Positions 7,945 through 17,383 of a DNA stretch of 64,000 bases are shown in pieces; the stretch's first letter is position 1, and each line of letters begins with the position of its first letter. The position numbers and the translations under genes were made by a program. The DNA lies in assembly GCA_022009995.1 (NCBI GenBank), contig CP091734.1:1178001-1242000 (forward strand), written 5' to 3'. The notes under the pieces are model-generated. The model was not told the DNA's origin. It saw nothing but the letters and a program-made list of their open reading frames with translations, and ran no database searches. This stretch comes from Clostridiales bacterium (GTDB lineage Bacteria; Bacillota; Clostridia; Christensenellales; CAG-917).

Positions 7945-8965
7945 TTATCCCTTGTAGATAATGCTTTCGGGGATATCGTTAATATCGTTGGAACCGTCTT
8001 TCTTCAACGTTCCGCTGGGCCACAATGTAACTTCTTTGTTGTGGGTGCCACTCTTATCGCCGCGGGAGACAAAGAGATGTTTGCCATCGGCAATACTCTT
8101 GAATGCGTCTTTAACGGTTGCGGCGGTTGCAGCTTTTGCGGGATCGGTTTTGGGCCCGACAAGTACAAAGTAGTTGTACATGAAGGAAATTCTTTCTGCC
8201 TTAAAGCCGTCGACAATGCGTGCGAAACCGGCTTTTACAAATTCGTCTTCTGCTTTTTTGGAGTGAACGAGAATTACGTCGGCGTTGCCGTATTTAGCAG
8301 CATTGATTGCGGCGCCCGTGCCTGCCGAGGAGATTTCCCATTTGTAAGTCGGGTTATCCTTTTTGAATTCTTCGTGGAGATATTGCATGAGACCGCTGTC
8401 ATTTACCGACGTGGTGGTCGAAATGCGAATGGCTGTCCTTTCGTCGTCTGCACTTGCGGTACCTTCCGCAGGAGTTTCAGCCTTGTATTCTTTTTCGTCG
8501 ATGAGAGTGAAAAGGCTTGCACCATATTTTGCTTTACCGTATTCGGCAATTAAGCCCCTTGCTTTCTCGCTGGTCATCCAGTTGATGAAGACATTGGCGG
8601 CTTCCGTGTTTATTACAACGCCGGATTTGGGTTGACCGGTAACGGAATCAACAAACGGAGCGTCGGGTTTGACAGCAATCATCGAATAGGTGTTTAAGGT
8701 CGTTGTCAGACTCTTTAAGAATTTCGAGATTGGGAATCTTATCCCCGTCGGGGTTGTTTTTGTACGAAAGGAACGTTGCTTTGTCGGTAAGGACGTAAGC
8801 GTTTTTCTCGTTCGCGATATTCAGACATGCGCCCATGCCTTGTCCCGCGGAAATGTACCAACCGGGCTCTTTACCCTTATCCTTGTTGCAGGCAACGAGA
8901 GCCAGGGACGTGAAAGCGATTACCAGCACCAGAAGCAGTGCAAGCAGTTTTTTGTTTTGTTTCAT
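7945..8965 (-). CDS. tupA: Tungstate-binding lipoprotein TupA, circularly permuted (one frameshift)
   Basis: Substrate-binding lipoprotein of the tupABC importer: signal peptide with lipobox LVAC, Cys at residue 26, GGAGG upstream. After the lipid anchor the protein begins directly with what is normally the C-terminal half (PGWYISAGQGMGACLN, NAYVLTDKATFLSYK, YSMIAVKP, WMTSEKARGLIAEYGK; residues about 34-153). A 25-residue linker follows, then what is normally the N-terminal half (ISTTTSVNDSGLMQYL, SSAGTGAAINAAKYGNADV, MYNYFVLVGPKTDPA, FVSRGDKSGTHNKEVTLW; residues about 179-340), and the stop. All ligand-loop motifs are kept, only in swapped order. One frame break near 8673 is repaired by restoring two A (LK-NTYSMIAV); it lies inside the first half and does not create the permutation. 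Confidence 0.82.
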
Positions 8966-8992
8966 TAAGTTTTCCTCCTTTCCTCAATGGGA

Positions 8993-9102
8993 GGCACGTC
9001 CGTTTTCAGACGTACCCTATCGTTTCGTACTCCATGGCGGGCGCTGTAGGCGTACGAAATCGGATTTAATTTTATTGTTACATAAGATTCCGGGCTTGTC
9101 AA
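8993..9102 (-). promoter_or_regulatory. tupA promoter and structured 5' leader (candidate cis-regulatory RNA)
   Basis: On the minus strand TTGACA lies at 9097-9102 with a weak -10 (TAACAA-like). The leader then folds into hairpin 1 (TTTCGTAC/GTACGAAA, 9023-9059, 21-base loop) and hairpin 2 (10 bp around AAAA, 8993-9016). The segment after hairpin 2, TCCCATTGAGGAAAGGAGG, contains TCC bases able to pair with the Shine-Dalgarno sequence. A tungstate- or cofactor-sensing RNA is plausible in this position, but I cannot match it to a named riboswitch class. Confidence 0.45.
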
Positions 9103-9128
9103 CAGTAATTTTTTTATAAATTTTGGAC

Positions 9129-9174
9129 AAAATTGGCGAAAATGTAAGGATTTTGCATAAAAAATTGGCGAAAA
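9129..9174. promoter_or_regulatory. Paired 14-bp direct repeats between divergent tup and AOR operons
   Basis: AAAATTGGCGAAAA occurs at 9129-9142 and again at 9161-9174, start to start 32 bases, close to three helical turns. The site lies between the two divergent promoters, so a shared regulator is possible. This is inference from position only. Confidence 0.4.
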
Positions 9175-9180
9175 AAGATA

Positions 9181-9210
9181 TAGACAAACTGTTTAAGAAT
9201 GTGGTAACAT
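9181..9210 (+). promoter_or_regulatory. Candidate promoter of the AOR/tungsten-cofactor operon
   Basis: TAGACA (9181-9186), 18-base spacer, TAACAT (9205-9210), 66 bases before the ferredoxin start. Match to consensus is moderate. Confidence 0.45.
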
Positions 9211-9276
9211 ATATTTATAACATACATACACATAACATTACGCAAATGTTGTTTCGACACAAGAGGGAGGAAAATT

Positions 9277-9669
9277 ATGTATCGAATCGATAAGGGCAAA
9301 TGCGCGGATTGTGGATATTGCAACTATGTGTGTCCGTTTCAAAGTTTAATTCACAATATCGAAGAAAAAGCATGGGAAATCGACCGCGAAAAGTGTAAGG
9401 AATGCGGTCAGTGTTACGACGCGTGCATCACGAAAGCCGTTTTGTGCGACGACGACCAGAAAAGGGTGGAAACAATTTTCATAGGCGACAACTGCATAGG
9501 TTGTTCTTTGTGTAAGCGTGCGTGTCCTGCGGACGCGATTTCCGGCGTCATCAAACAAAAATTCAACATCGACGAAAAATTGTGCATCAAGTGCGGCTTT
9601 TGTCTGACGAAATGTAAAAAAGAAGCGATAACGGCAACTTATCGCAACGTACACGGGGGTGAATTATGA
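9277..9669 (+). CDS. Polyferredoxin with four 4Fe-4S motifs
   Basis: 130 residues behind GAGGGAGG. It contains four CxxCxxCxxxC motifs: CADCGYCNYVCP, CKECGQCYDAC, CIGCSLCKRACP and CIKCGFCLTKC, enough for four cubane clusters. Its stop overlaps the start of the oxidoreductase gene (ATGA), so the proteins are made together. The likely role is electron transfer to or from the tungsten enzyme. Similar four-cluster subunits accompany AOR-family enzymes in other anaerobes; the physiological redox partner is not shown by the sequence. Confidence 0.85.
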   Translation: MYRIDKGKCADCGYCNYVCPFQSLIHNIEEKAWEIDREKCKECGQCYDACITKAVLCDDDQKRVETIFIGDNCIGCSLCKRACPADAISGVIKQKFNIDEKLCIKCGFCLTKCKKEAITATYRNVHGGEL

Positions 9670-11572
9670 GCACGAAATACTGCGGTTATTGCGGGAAAGT
9701 TCTGAAAGTCAACCTGACCGACCGAAGCGTTTCGGAGTATCCTTTTTCGGATAAGGACAGGGAAAAATATCTGGGCGGCAAAATTATGGCTGCCAAAATC
9801 ATCGCAGATCATATCAAAGGGAAAATAGACCCGCTGTCGGAAGAAAACGTCATCGTCGTGACGACGGGACCGCTGAACGCACTCGGCGCGCCGTGCTCGT
9901 CAAGGTTCAACACGTCGACGATTTCGCCGCTTACGGGGTATTATACGTCGTCAAACTGCGGCGGTAACTTCGGCATGTCGCTGAAACGCGCCGGCTACGA
10001 TGCCCTTATTATCACAGGTAAAAGCGAAGAAAAAGTTTATCTTAAAGTCACGGCGGGCGGCGTCGAGTTCAAGGACGCGACTCCGTATTGGGGTATGAAA
10101 ACCGGCGAGGCGCAGGAACAAATCCCCGACAAAGGGGAAAAGTTCGTCATCGGTCCCGCGGGTGAAAACCTTGTGAGATACGCCTGCGTCGTCAGCAACG
10201 AAAGGGCGGCGGGCAGAGGCGGCGTCGGCGCGGTCTTCGGCTCCAAAAACCTGAAAGGTATCGTTGCGGACGGTCACGTTACGCCGAAAATCTTCAACGA
10301 AGAAAAATATAAAACCAACAACGAAAAGTGGACGAAACGTCTGCGCATACATCCCACCACGGGCGTTCAACTGCCCGAACTCGGCACGGCGGGACTCGTT
10401 TCCACAATGAACGCCAAAAACCTGCTTGCGACCAACAACTACCGCAGCGGAAAATACGATAAGTTTGAGGACGTTTGCGGCGAAACGCTGAAAGAAGATT
10501 ACCTTGTCAGAAACAGCGGCTGTGTAACTTGTCCGATACGGTGCGCGCGCGTCGTTAAAGTCGAAGGCAAGGAAGTCAAAGGTCCGGAAGTCGAAACACT
10601 GGGGCTTTTCGGGCCGAACATACTCAACAACAACATGCAAAGCATACTCGACCTGAACTATGAGATGGACGAACTCGGAATGGATACCATTTCCTGCGGA
10701 AATACCATTTCGTTTGCGATGGAACTGAACGAAAAAGGCATGTGGAAAAACGAACTCGAATTTGGCAAAATCGACAACGTCGGGAAGGTTATCGAAGATA
10801 TCGCGTATCGCCGCGGCATCGGCGACGACCTTGCGGAAGGCAGTATGCGCCTTGCCGAAAAGTACGGCGGACACGAATTCGCAATGAACGCGAAGGGTAT
10901 GGAACTTGCCGCGTACGAACCGCGCGGGGCTGTCGGACAGGGGCTCGGATACGCCGTTGCGAACAGGGGCGGCTGCCACCTTAACGGCGGTTACCTTGTC
11001 GTTCTGGAAGGGCTGGGGCTTTCCGTCAATCCTTATACCACGCACGGAAAGGCGTGTTGTGCGCCATGTTCCAGGATCTTATGGAAGCGTGCAGCGCAGG
11101 CGGAAACTGTCTGTTCACGACCTATGCGTTTTTCCCGACTTTCCTTATGAGCAAGCCCAACAGCATAGTTACGCGCGTCGTCAACAAGGTGATGACAGAA
11201 CTCGGTCTTGTAATCAAACTGTTGTTGCGCGTGCCGACTGCGATCGCGATGCATATGCCGTTTGAAATGCTGCCGCATACTAAGGCGATTTATTACGCGA
11301 CGGGCATGAAAATGAACTTCGGAAAGTTCCTCAGAATCGGCGAAAGAGGATATAACCTTGAAAGACTTATCGACATAAAACTCGGCGTAAGCGAAAAGGA
11401 CGACGATTTGCCCGAAAGACTTAAAAACGAATTGCAGATCGCAACGAATCCGAAAAGTAAAGTGCCCCTTGACAAACTTCGCGCGAAATATTACAAGGCG
11501 CGTTTCTGGGACGAACACGGTCGCCCGACCAAAAAACTTATCAAAAGGCTTGGCTTGGAGGACGTATTATGA
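9666..11572 (+). CDS. AOR-family tungsten oxidoreductase (one frameshift)
   Basis: Tungsten bis-pterin enzyme of the aldehyde:ferredoxin oxidoreductase family, about 635 residues after correction. N-terminal pterin-binding domain: KVLKVNLTDRSV, GPLNALGAPCSSRFN, SERAAGRGGVGAVFGSKNLK-type segments. The cluster ligands CVTCPIRC sit near residue 290, followed by DELGMDTISCG, and a fourth cysteine lies in QDLMEACSAGGNC near the C-terminal third. The frame breaks near 11052; restoring one G (GCGTG to GCGGTG) gives HGKAVLCAMFQDLME. Aldehyde oxidation is the usual activity, but the family is diverse and the substrate is open. The neighbours are its ferredoxin and a full set of pterin-cofactor genes. 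Confidence 0.85.
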
Positions 11573-11813
11573 TTGAAGTAAAGTTTTTCGGTACGGCAAG
11601 AGTTAAGTTTCAGGAAAGATCCATCGAGGTCGAGGCAAACGACGTGAAAGAACTCATAAGCGTCGTTGCGGAAAGATTCTGCATCCGCGAGAAAGAAGTA
11701 AAACAGTTTCTGATTTACGTCAACGACGTGAATATCGCGTCGCTGAAAATGTACAAACAAAATTGAACGACGGCGATAAGGTAATGTTTTTGTCGCCCGC
11801 ATCGGGGGGATAA
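11569..11813 (+). CDS. moaD: MoaD/ThiS family sulfur carrier (one frameshift)
   Basis: Small beta-grasp protein of about 81 residues that carries the thiocarboxylate sulfur for the pterin dithiolene. It starts MIEVKFFGTARVKF. The frame breaks near 11758; restoring one A gives MYKQKLNDGDKVMFLSPASGG, ending in the diagnostic C-terminal Gly-Gly just before the stop. It overlaps both neighbours (ATGA with the oxidoreductase, TAATG with the E1-like gene that would adenylate it). No moaE, its usual partner, is present in this operon. Confidence 0.8.
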
Positions 11814-12423
11814 TGCAAGGACTCGGCGGCAGAGTATTAGTCATAGGCTGCGGAGGACTCGGCGGCTACGTTGCCGAGGAGTTGGCGCGGCTTAACGTCG
11901 ATTATCTTATCCTTGTCGACGGCGACTATTATACCGAAAGCAATATGAACAGACAAATCGGCGCACTGTTTCCACGCTCGGCAAGAACAAAGCCGAAGTG
12001 ATGCTTTCCCGCGTGAGAGATATCAGCAAAACCCACGTGAAAAGCGTGCCCAACGACTTCACGAGATACAACGCTTATCTTATCGATGAGGTCGATATCG
12101 TCGTGGACTGCGTGGACAATATCGAAACGCGGCTACTTATCGAAGAAGAGTGCGAGAAACGCAAAAAAGTGCTGATTCACGGCGCGGTCGACGGGATTAT
12201 GGGACAATGTATGATCTGCTATCCCGGCGAAAGAAGGCTGTCGAAAATGTACAGAAAATCCAAGGACGTTCCGCACAAGACTTATTCCTTCGTCGTGGCG
12301 CTGGTTGCCTCGATTCAGGTCGCGCTCGTTTATTCCGTGCTGAAACACGAGGACGAAGATACGAAAGGAAAATTGTTTATGCTGGATCTTGGCGTAATGG
12401 AAACAAGGGTGGTGAAACTATGA
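11813..12423 (+). CDS. MoeB/ThiF-like E1 enzyme activating MoaD (one frameshift)
   Basis: About 203 residues. The ATP-binding loop VLVIGCGGLGGYVAEEL is near residue 9, then LVDGDYYTESNMNRQI supplies the Asp, Asn and Arg-Gln of the adenylation site, and VVDCVDNIETR is the conserved switch. The frame breaks near 11970; restoring one T gives RQIGALFSTLGKNKAEV. A CMIC pair is seen, but the second cysteine pair of zinc-binding MoeB is missing. It is shorter than E. coli MoeB (about 250), resembling compact E1 proteins of AOR clusters. The start overlaps the moaD stop. Confidence 0.78.
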
Positions 12424-12917
12424 TGAAAACGGTTGCGGTGCTTGTCGCGAGCGACAGCTGTTTTAATGGCGAAAGAGAAGATAAAAGCGGCAAAGCGATT
12501 GTCGAAATTATGAAAGCGACAAATTACAAAATCGAAAGTTATGACGTCGTTTCCGACGATTTAACTGCCATTTCTGCAAAATTGAACGAATACGTCAATC
12601 GTGAAATCAACCTTGTATTGACAACGGGTGGCACGGGATTTTCGCCACGCGACAATATGCCCGAAGCCACGAAAGCCGTGATCGACAGGGAAGCGCCCGG
12701 GATTGCGGAAGCCATAAGATTTTCGTCGTTTGCAATCACGAAAAAGGCGATGCTGTCACGCGCCGTGTCGGGCATTAAGGATAAAACCCTTATCATAAAT
12801 CTGCCGGGTTCCGAAAAGGCGGTCAGGGAAAGTATCGACGTGATATTGTCGCCTGTCGAACACGGACTCGATATTCTTTTGGGGCTTGCACATAACTGCG
12901 GCGAAAACGTAAAATGA
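12420..12917 (+). CDS. Molybdopterin adenylyltransferase, MogA/MoaB family
   Basis: 165 residues from the ATG at 12420 (a second ATG follows at 12423); the frame is open further upstream but only in the shadow of the previous gene. VAVLVASDSCFNGEREDKSG and the TTGGTGFSPRDNMPEAT signature bind the pterin, and INLPGSEKAVRES closes the site. It adenylates the pterin before metal insertion by MoeA. It overlaps both neighbours by four bases (ATGA), indicating tight translational coupling. Confidence 0.85.
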   Translation: MMKTVAVLVASDSCFNGEREDKSGKAIVEIMKATNYKIESYDVVSDDLTAISAKLNEYVNREINLVLTTGGTGFSPRDNMPEATKAVIDREAPGIAEAIRFSSFAITKKAMLSRAVSGIKDKTLIINLPGSEKAVRESIDVILSPVEHGLDILLGLAHNCGENVK

Positions 12918-14128
12918 AGTTTTTTAAGGTTCTGGACACCAAAGAAGCAAAAAAAATCGTAAAAGATAATATTGAACAGGCGGCGTTGAAAGTAACGTCG
13001 CGAAAAACGTCGGACGCGGTCGGATATACCGTTTCCGACGACGTTTTCAGTACCGAAAAATATCCGCCGTACAACCGCTCCACCGTGGACGGATATGCGG
13101 TTTTTTCGGGCGACGTTGCATGCGCGGGTTCGTCCGTTCCGTCTGTAATGAAAATAACGGGACGCCTGCGTATCGGTGAAAAACCCGGCGTTTGTGTGAA
13201 AAGCGGCGACTGCGTTGCGATACCCACGGGCGGCGTTGTACCCGACGGCGCGAACGCGGTCGTAATGATCGAGGACGTTGAAGTACTGAACGACGAAATT
13301 GCGGTATATCGTCCCGTGAAACCGTGGGAAAACGTCATTCGTTGCGGCGAAGAGCTTGACAAAGGCTCAATCGTGATGAACAGAGGCAGCGTAATAACGC
13401 CCGTTGCGGCGGGGGCTCTTGCGGGGCTTGGAATATGGCGCGTCGACGTTTTCGACGGCATTAAAATTTCGGTAATTTCGACGGGTGACGAACTCGTTGA
13501 CGTATCGAGCGACGCGTCGGACGGAAAAATCCGCGACGTCAACACGACTCTTTTGTCCGCGGCAATCAAAAAAGACGGCTTTGACCTTGTCTTTACCGCA
13601 CGCACGAAAGACGACGAAAACGAAATCAGAAACGCAGTAAGCACCGCCGTTTCAAAAAGCGACGTCGTGTTGATAAGCGGCGGCAGTTCCGTCGGCGCGA
13701 AAGACTTTACCGAAAGGGTGCTTTCCGACGGCGAAATCCTTATGCACGGGCTTGCAATGAAACCCGGGAAACCGACCATTCTTGCAAAAATCGACAAAAC
13801 CCTTGTCGTGGGATTGCCCGGGAATCCGTACGCCGCATATATGGTTTACAACGAAATAATTTCAACCGTAGTGAAGGAAATCAGGGGACAAAAGGAGAAA
13901 ACGCTGGATTGCTTTTCGGCGTGCAATTTTCCGTCCGTGCCGGGACGTACGACGCTGCAACTTGTGAACGTCGCTTTTGACGGGACAAGGTACGTCGCGA
14001 CGCCCGTGTTTTTGAAGTCCGCAAACCTCATCACCGCGATGAGCGCGAACGGTTACGTCAGAATCTCAAAGGACGAGGAGGGTATTTATAAGGACGCCCC
14101 GCTCAAAGTCATACCGCTTGAATTATGA
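12914..14128 (+). CDS. moeA: Molybdopterin molybdenum/tungsten transferase MoeA, first copy
   Basis: 404 residues, intact. The MoeA N-terminal domain has PPYNRSTVDGYAVFS, the beta-rich domain 2 spans about residues 50-145, and the MogA-like domain 3 has ISTGDELVDVSSD, ISGGSSVGAKDFTERV and MKPGKPTILAKIDKT with VGLPGNPYAAYMV. A C-terminal domain 4 follows. It hydrolyses the adenylylated pterin while inserting the oxyanion metal. A second, fused MoeA follows directly. Organisms that use tungsten often carry two MoeA proteins, so one may be tungsten-specific (inference). Confidence 0.9.
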   Translation: MKFFKVLDTKEAKKIVKDNIEQAALKVTSRKTSDAVGYTVSDDVFSTEKYPPYNRSTVDGYAVFSGDVACAGSSVPSVMKITGRLRIGEKPGVCVKSGDCVAIPTGGVVPDGANAVVMIEDVEVLNDEIAVYRPVKPWENVIRCGEELDKGSIVMNRGSVITPVAAGALAGLGIWRVDVFDGIKISVISTGDELVDVSSDASDGKIRDVNTTLLSAAIKKDGFDLVFTARTKDDENEIRNAVSTAVSKSDVVLISGGSSVGAKDFTERVLSDGEILMHGLAMKPGKPTILAKIDKTLVVGLPGNPYAAYMVYNEIISTVVKEIRGQKEKTLDCFSACNFPSVPGRTTLQLVNVAFDGTRYVATPVFLKSANLITAMSANGYVRISKDEEGIYKDAPLKVIPLEL

Positions 14129-15991
14129 GAAACGTTTATATCGAAAACAAAAGTCTGGACGAAACGCTGGAAACGTATTTGTCTTTTGTGAAACCTATCG
14201 GGGAAGAGGAAATCAAAACCATCGACGCCGCGGGCAGGATAACGGCGGAAGCCGTGTTCGCAAAAGTGTGCGATCCGTGCTATAACGCGTCGGCAATGGA
14301 CGGAATCGCGGTGTGCTCCGAAGACACCGTGGAAGCGAGCGAACTCAACCCCGTAACTCTTAAAAAGGACGAGTTCGAATACGTCAACACGGGCGGCGTG
14401 ATAAAACCGTCGTACGACAGCGTGATTATGATCGAAAACGTCGTCGCGGACGGCGAAAACGTGATAATCAACGCTTCGTCGCATCCGTGGCAGCATATAC
14501 GCGCCGTCGGCGAAACCGTCGTTGCGAACGAGATGGTCATTCCGTCAAAAAGGAAAATCCGCGCCATAGATATCGGCGCGATTCTCGCGTCGGGAAACGA
14601 AACCGTTACCGTCAGAAAAAAACCGAAAGTCGCGATTATCCCCACCGGCGACGAAATGGTGGAACACGTGAAAGACGTGCGCGTCGGCAAACTTATCGAA
14701 AGTAACAGCCGCGTTTTTGCGCGCTGATTGACGAATACGGCGGAATACCCGACAGATTCGACGTCGTGCGCGACGATGAAACCCTGATTGAAAACGCATT
14801 GAAAAACGCCGTAAAAAACCACGACGTCGTGCTTATCAACGCGGGTTCTTCGGCAGGCACGAAAGATTTTACGAAAAAAATTATCGGGCATCTCGGCACG
14901 GTTGTCGCGCACGGGCTTGCAATAAAACCCGGGAAGCCGACGGTTCTTGGCATAATCGACGATAAACCCGTCATCGGCGTGCCGGGATATCCCGTTTCCG
15001 CATACACGGTGATGGATAAGGTCGTGAAACCCGTGATTGAAAAATGACCTGCACTCCGCCGACGAAAAGGCAATACGTCACGGCAACGCTCACAAAGCGC
15101 GTCGTATCGTCGCTGAAAAGCCGCGAGTTTTTGCGAGTTGCGCTTGGGTTTATCGACGGTAAATACTTCGCAACGCCCCTTGAAAGGGGGAGCAGCCGCG
15201 ATTATGAGTATGGTCAAAGCCGACGGCATCGTCGATATCGACAGAAACGTCGAAGGTATCGATTCCGGCGAAGAAGTCAGGGTTGAACTTTTAAGCGACC
15301 TTGACAGCATAAAAAGAAAACTTGTGATTATCGGCAGCCACGACGTGGCAATCGATATTATCGGCGATACGATCCCCGTCGTGTCGGCGCACGTCGGAAG
15401 TATGGGCGGGATTTTCGCAATGAAAAACGGCGCGTGCCATATTGCGCCCATTCATCTTCTTGACGCGGAAACGGGGGAATACAACGTCCCGTTCGTCAAA
15501 AAATACTTCGGCGAGGGAACGATGGCGATAATCAAAGGGCTGGGGCGCACGCAAGGACTTATGGTGCGTCGCGGCGACGACAGGATAAAATCCGTCGACG
15601 ACCTTAAAGGCGGCAGGTTTTCCTTTGCAAACCGACAAAGCGGCGCGGGTACGCGACTCCTGTTCGATTATCTTCTGAAAAAAAGCGGAATAAGCAAGGA
15701 CGAGGTCAACGGCTACGAAAAAGAATTCGTCACGCATCTTGCGGTTGCGTGCGCGGTGCAGAACGGCGTGTTTGACTGCGGTCTCGGCGTGGAGTCGGCG
15801 GCAAACGCAATGGGGCTTGACTTTATCCCAGTCGGGCAGGAAAGTTACGACTTCCTTGTGAAAAATCGATGCTACAAAACGAAGAAATCAAAAACTTCAT
15901 AAGCGTTTTGAAAAGCGACGATTTCAGGGAAAAAACGGCTGCGCTCGGCGGCTATATGTTCGACAAAACAGGGGAAATTATTTTGGTATGA
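14125..15991 (+). CDS. MoeA fused to a C-terminal periplasmic-binding-protein-like domain (four frameshifts)
   Basis: About 623 residues after correction. The MoeA part (residues about 1-390) has NASAMDGIAVCSEDT, IPTGDEMVEHV, INAGSSAGTKDFTKK and IGVPGYPVSAYTV. The PBP-like domain follows with HVGSMGGIFAMKNGACHIAPIHLLD, GLGRTQGLMVRRGD, ANRQSGAGTRLLFDYLL and FDCGLGVESAANAMGL. Frame breaks near 14722 (G), 15040 (A), 15185 (G) and 15862 (A) are each repaired by one base in a homopolymer, giving VFAALIDEYGG, VIEKMTCTPP, LERGGAAAIMSM and FLVKKSMLQNEE. The PBP-like domain may sense oxyanion or pterin. Four-base overlaps with both neighbours. Confidence 0.8.
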
Positions 15992-16917
15992 AAGACGCGT
16001 TTTCACGGACAATAAATTATATGCGTGTATCGCTGACCGACAGATGCAACTATCGGTGCGTGTACTGCATGGACGAATGCGGCGTCGAAAAAAAGTCGCA
16101 CGACGACATTCTGTCTTTTGAAGACGTAATGACGATAATCAGGGCGTTTCATAACCTTGGCGGAAAGAAGGTGCGCTTCACCGGGGGAGAACCGCTTCTC
16201 CGAAAAAACGCCGCGGATTTAATTTGTTCGGTAAAAAAAGAATTGCCCGACCTTTGCATCGGATTGACGACAAACGGCGTTTATCTTCCGAAATACATTG
16301 ATAAACTGTCGGATTGCATTGACGGGCTTAACGTGAGCATTGATTCGCTCAGCGACGAAATTTACAATAAAATCACGCGGGGCGGCAATCTCGGATGTGC
16401 GATTCAAGGAATTTCGGCGGCGAAAAACAGCGGCATTAAAAATATCAAAGTCAACGCCGTTTTAATGAAGGGCGTGAACGACGACGTGAGCGCGTTTTCG
16501 GAATTTGCAAAAAAACACGACGTAAAAGTCAGGTTCATCGAAATGATGCCGATAATGAACGAGCATGCGTTTCATAAATATTTTCTGCCGGCGGATATTT
16601 TCGTGAAAGAAAACGATATGAAGTTTCTTCGCCGCGAAAACAAGGTTGACGTTTATATGACGAAAGACGGCGTCGAAATCGGCGTAATCGCCGCGCTCCA
16701 AAGCAAGTTCTGTTCGTCGTGCAATCGCATCAGGCTGACCGCCGACGGCAAGATTTTACCGTGCTTGCATCACGACGTTTTTGTCGACGTAAAGCCGTAT
16801 CTTGCCGACGGGAACGTCGAAGACGCAATACTGAAAGCGGTGGAAATCAAACCGCGGGAACACCTTATCGAAATGGGTGTGCTTCAAAAAATCAATATGT
16901 ATGGAATCGGAGGATAA
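15988..16917 (+). CDS. moaA: GTP 3',8-cyclase MoaA
   Basis: 309-residue radical SAM enzyme that starts pterin-cofactor synthesis from GTP. The N-terminal cluster motif CNYRCVYC is near residue 24, KVRFTGGEPLLRKN follows, and the C-terminal cluster ligands are in FCSSCNRIRLTADGKILPCL. The protein ends IGG, the C-terminal Gly-Gly needed for activity in the family. The ATG overlaps the stop of the fused moeA (ATGA). Intact reading frame. Confidence 0.92.
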   Translation: MKDAFSRTINYMRVSLTDRCNYRCVYCMDECGVEKKSHDDILSFEDVMTIIRAFHNLGGKKVRFTGGEPLLRKNAADLICSVKKELPDLCIGLTTNGVYLPKYIDKLSDCIDGLNVSIDSLSDEIYNKITRGGNLGCAIQGISAAKNSGIKNIKVNAVLMKGVNDDVSAFSEFAKKHDVKVRFIEMMPIMNEHAFHKYFLPADIFVKENDMKFLRRENKVDVYMTKDGVEIGVIAALQSKFCSSCNRIRLTADGKILPCLHHDVFVDVKPYLADGNVEDAILKAVEIKPREHLIEMGVLQKINMYGIGG

Positions 16918-16918
16918 T

Positions 16919-17382
16919 ATGGAACTGAGTCACGTTGACGAAAACGGCGCGAAAATGGTTGACGTCGGGGAGAAATCGGCGACAAAACGCACTGCCGTCG
17001 CGCGCGGGGAAATCAAAACGAAGCCCGAAACGATAATTCTTCTGACAAACAAAGAAACGCCGAAGGGCGACGTCCTGAACACGGCGAGAGTTGCGGGGAT
17101 TATGGCGGCAAAAACACGTCGTCGCTTATCCCGATGTGCCATAACGTCCCCCTTGACAACGTAAAAATCGAGTTTGAAATCGGGAGCGACAAAGTGGTCG
17201 TCACGGCAACCGCCGTCGCAACGTACAAAACCGGAGTCGAGATGGAAGCGCTTGTCGCGGTGAGCGTCGCAAGCCTTACGATATACGATATGCTGAAAGC
17301 CGTCGATAAAAGTATGGTGATCGGCGAGATTTGCCTTTTGAAAAAAGAAGGCGGAAAAAGCGGAATTTACGAGAGGGTGTAA
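16919..17382 (+). CDS. moaC: Cyclic pyranopterin monophosphate synthase MoaC (one frameshift)
   Basis: 154 residues from the ATG preceded by GGAGGATAAT, one base after the moaA stop. It converts the MoaA product to c[23 protein letters not shown] opens the protein, [13 protein letters not shown] carries the active-site His, and [19 protein letters not shown] with [11 protein letters not shown] closes it. The frame breaks near 17112; restoring one A in an A run joins [14 protein letters not shown]. All catalytic segments are then present. Confidence 0.88.
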
Positions 17383-17383
17383 T

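Noticed and set aside
7945..8965. TupA permutation explained by assembly join of two tandem genes
   Set aside because: A collapse of two normal copies would need three separate junctions, including an in-frame loss of stop and signal peptide, while leaving perfect gene ends; less likely than a real permutation, though reads should confirm.
8966..9070. Naming the tupA leader as a molybdenum-cofactor (Moco) riboswitch
   Set aside because: Hairpins and context fit, but I cannot match the conserved core of that class by eye, so it is listed only as a candidate structured leader.
9951..11045. 364-codon open frame on the minus strand within the AOR gene
   Set aside because: It is a shadow: the plus frame has clear AOR motifs and cluster ligands, while the minus translation is low-complexity Arg/Phe/Val with no homology signal.
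12823..13797. Minus-strand frame over mogA/moeA
   Set aside because: Ser/Thr-rich shadow translation opposite well-defined cofactor genes.
14722..15862. Programmed frameshifting or pseudogenisation of the moeA-PBP gene
   Set aside because: Four independent homopolymer losses with perfect family continuity on both sides match the error pattern seen across the whole window; no slippery-site plus pseudoknot arrangement is seen.
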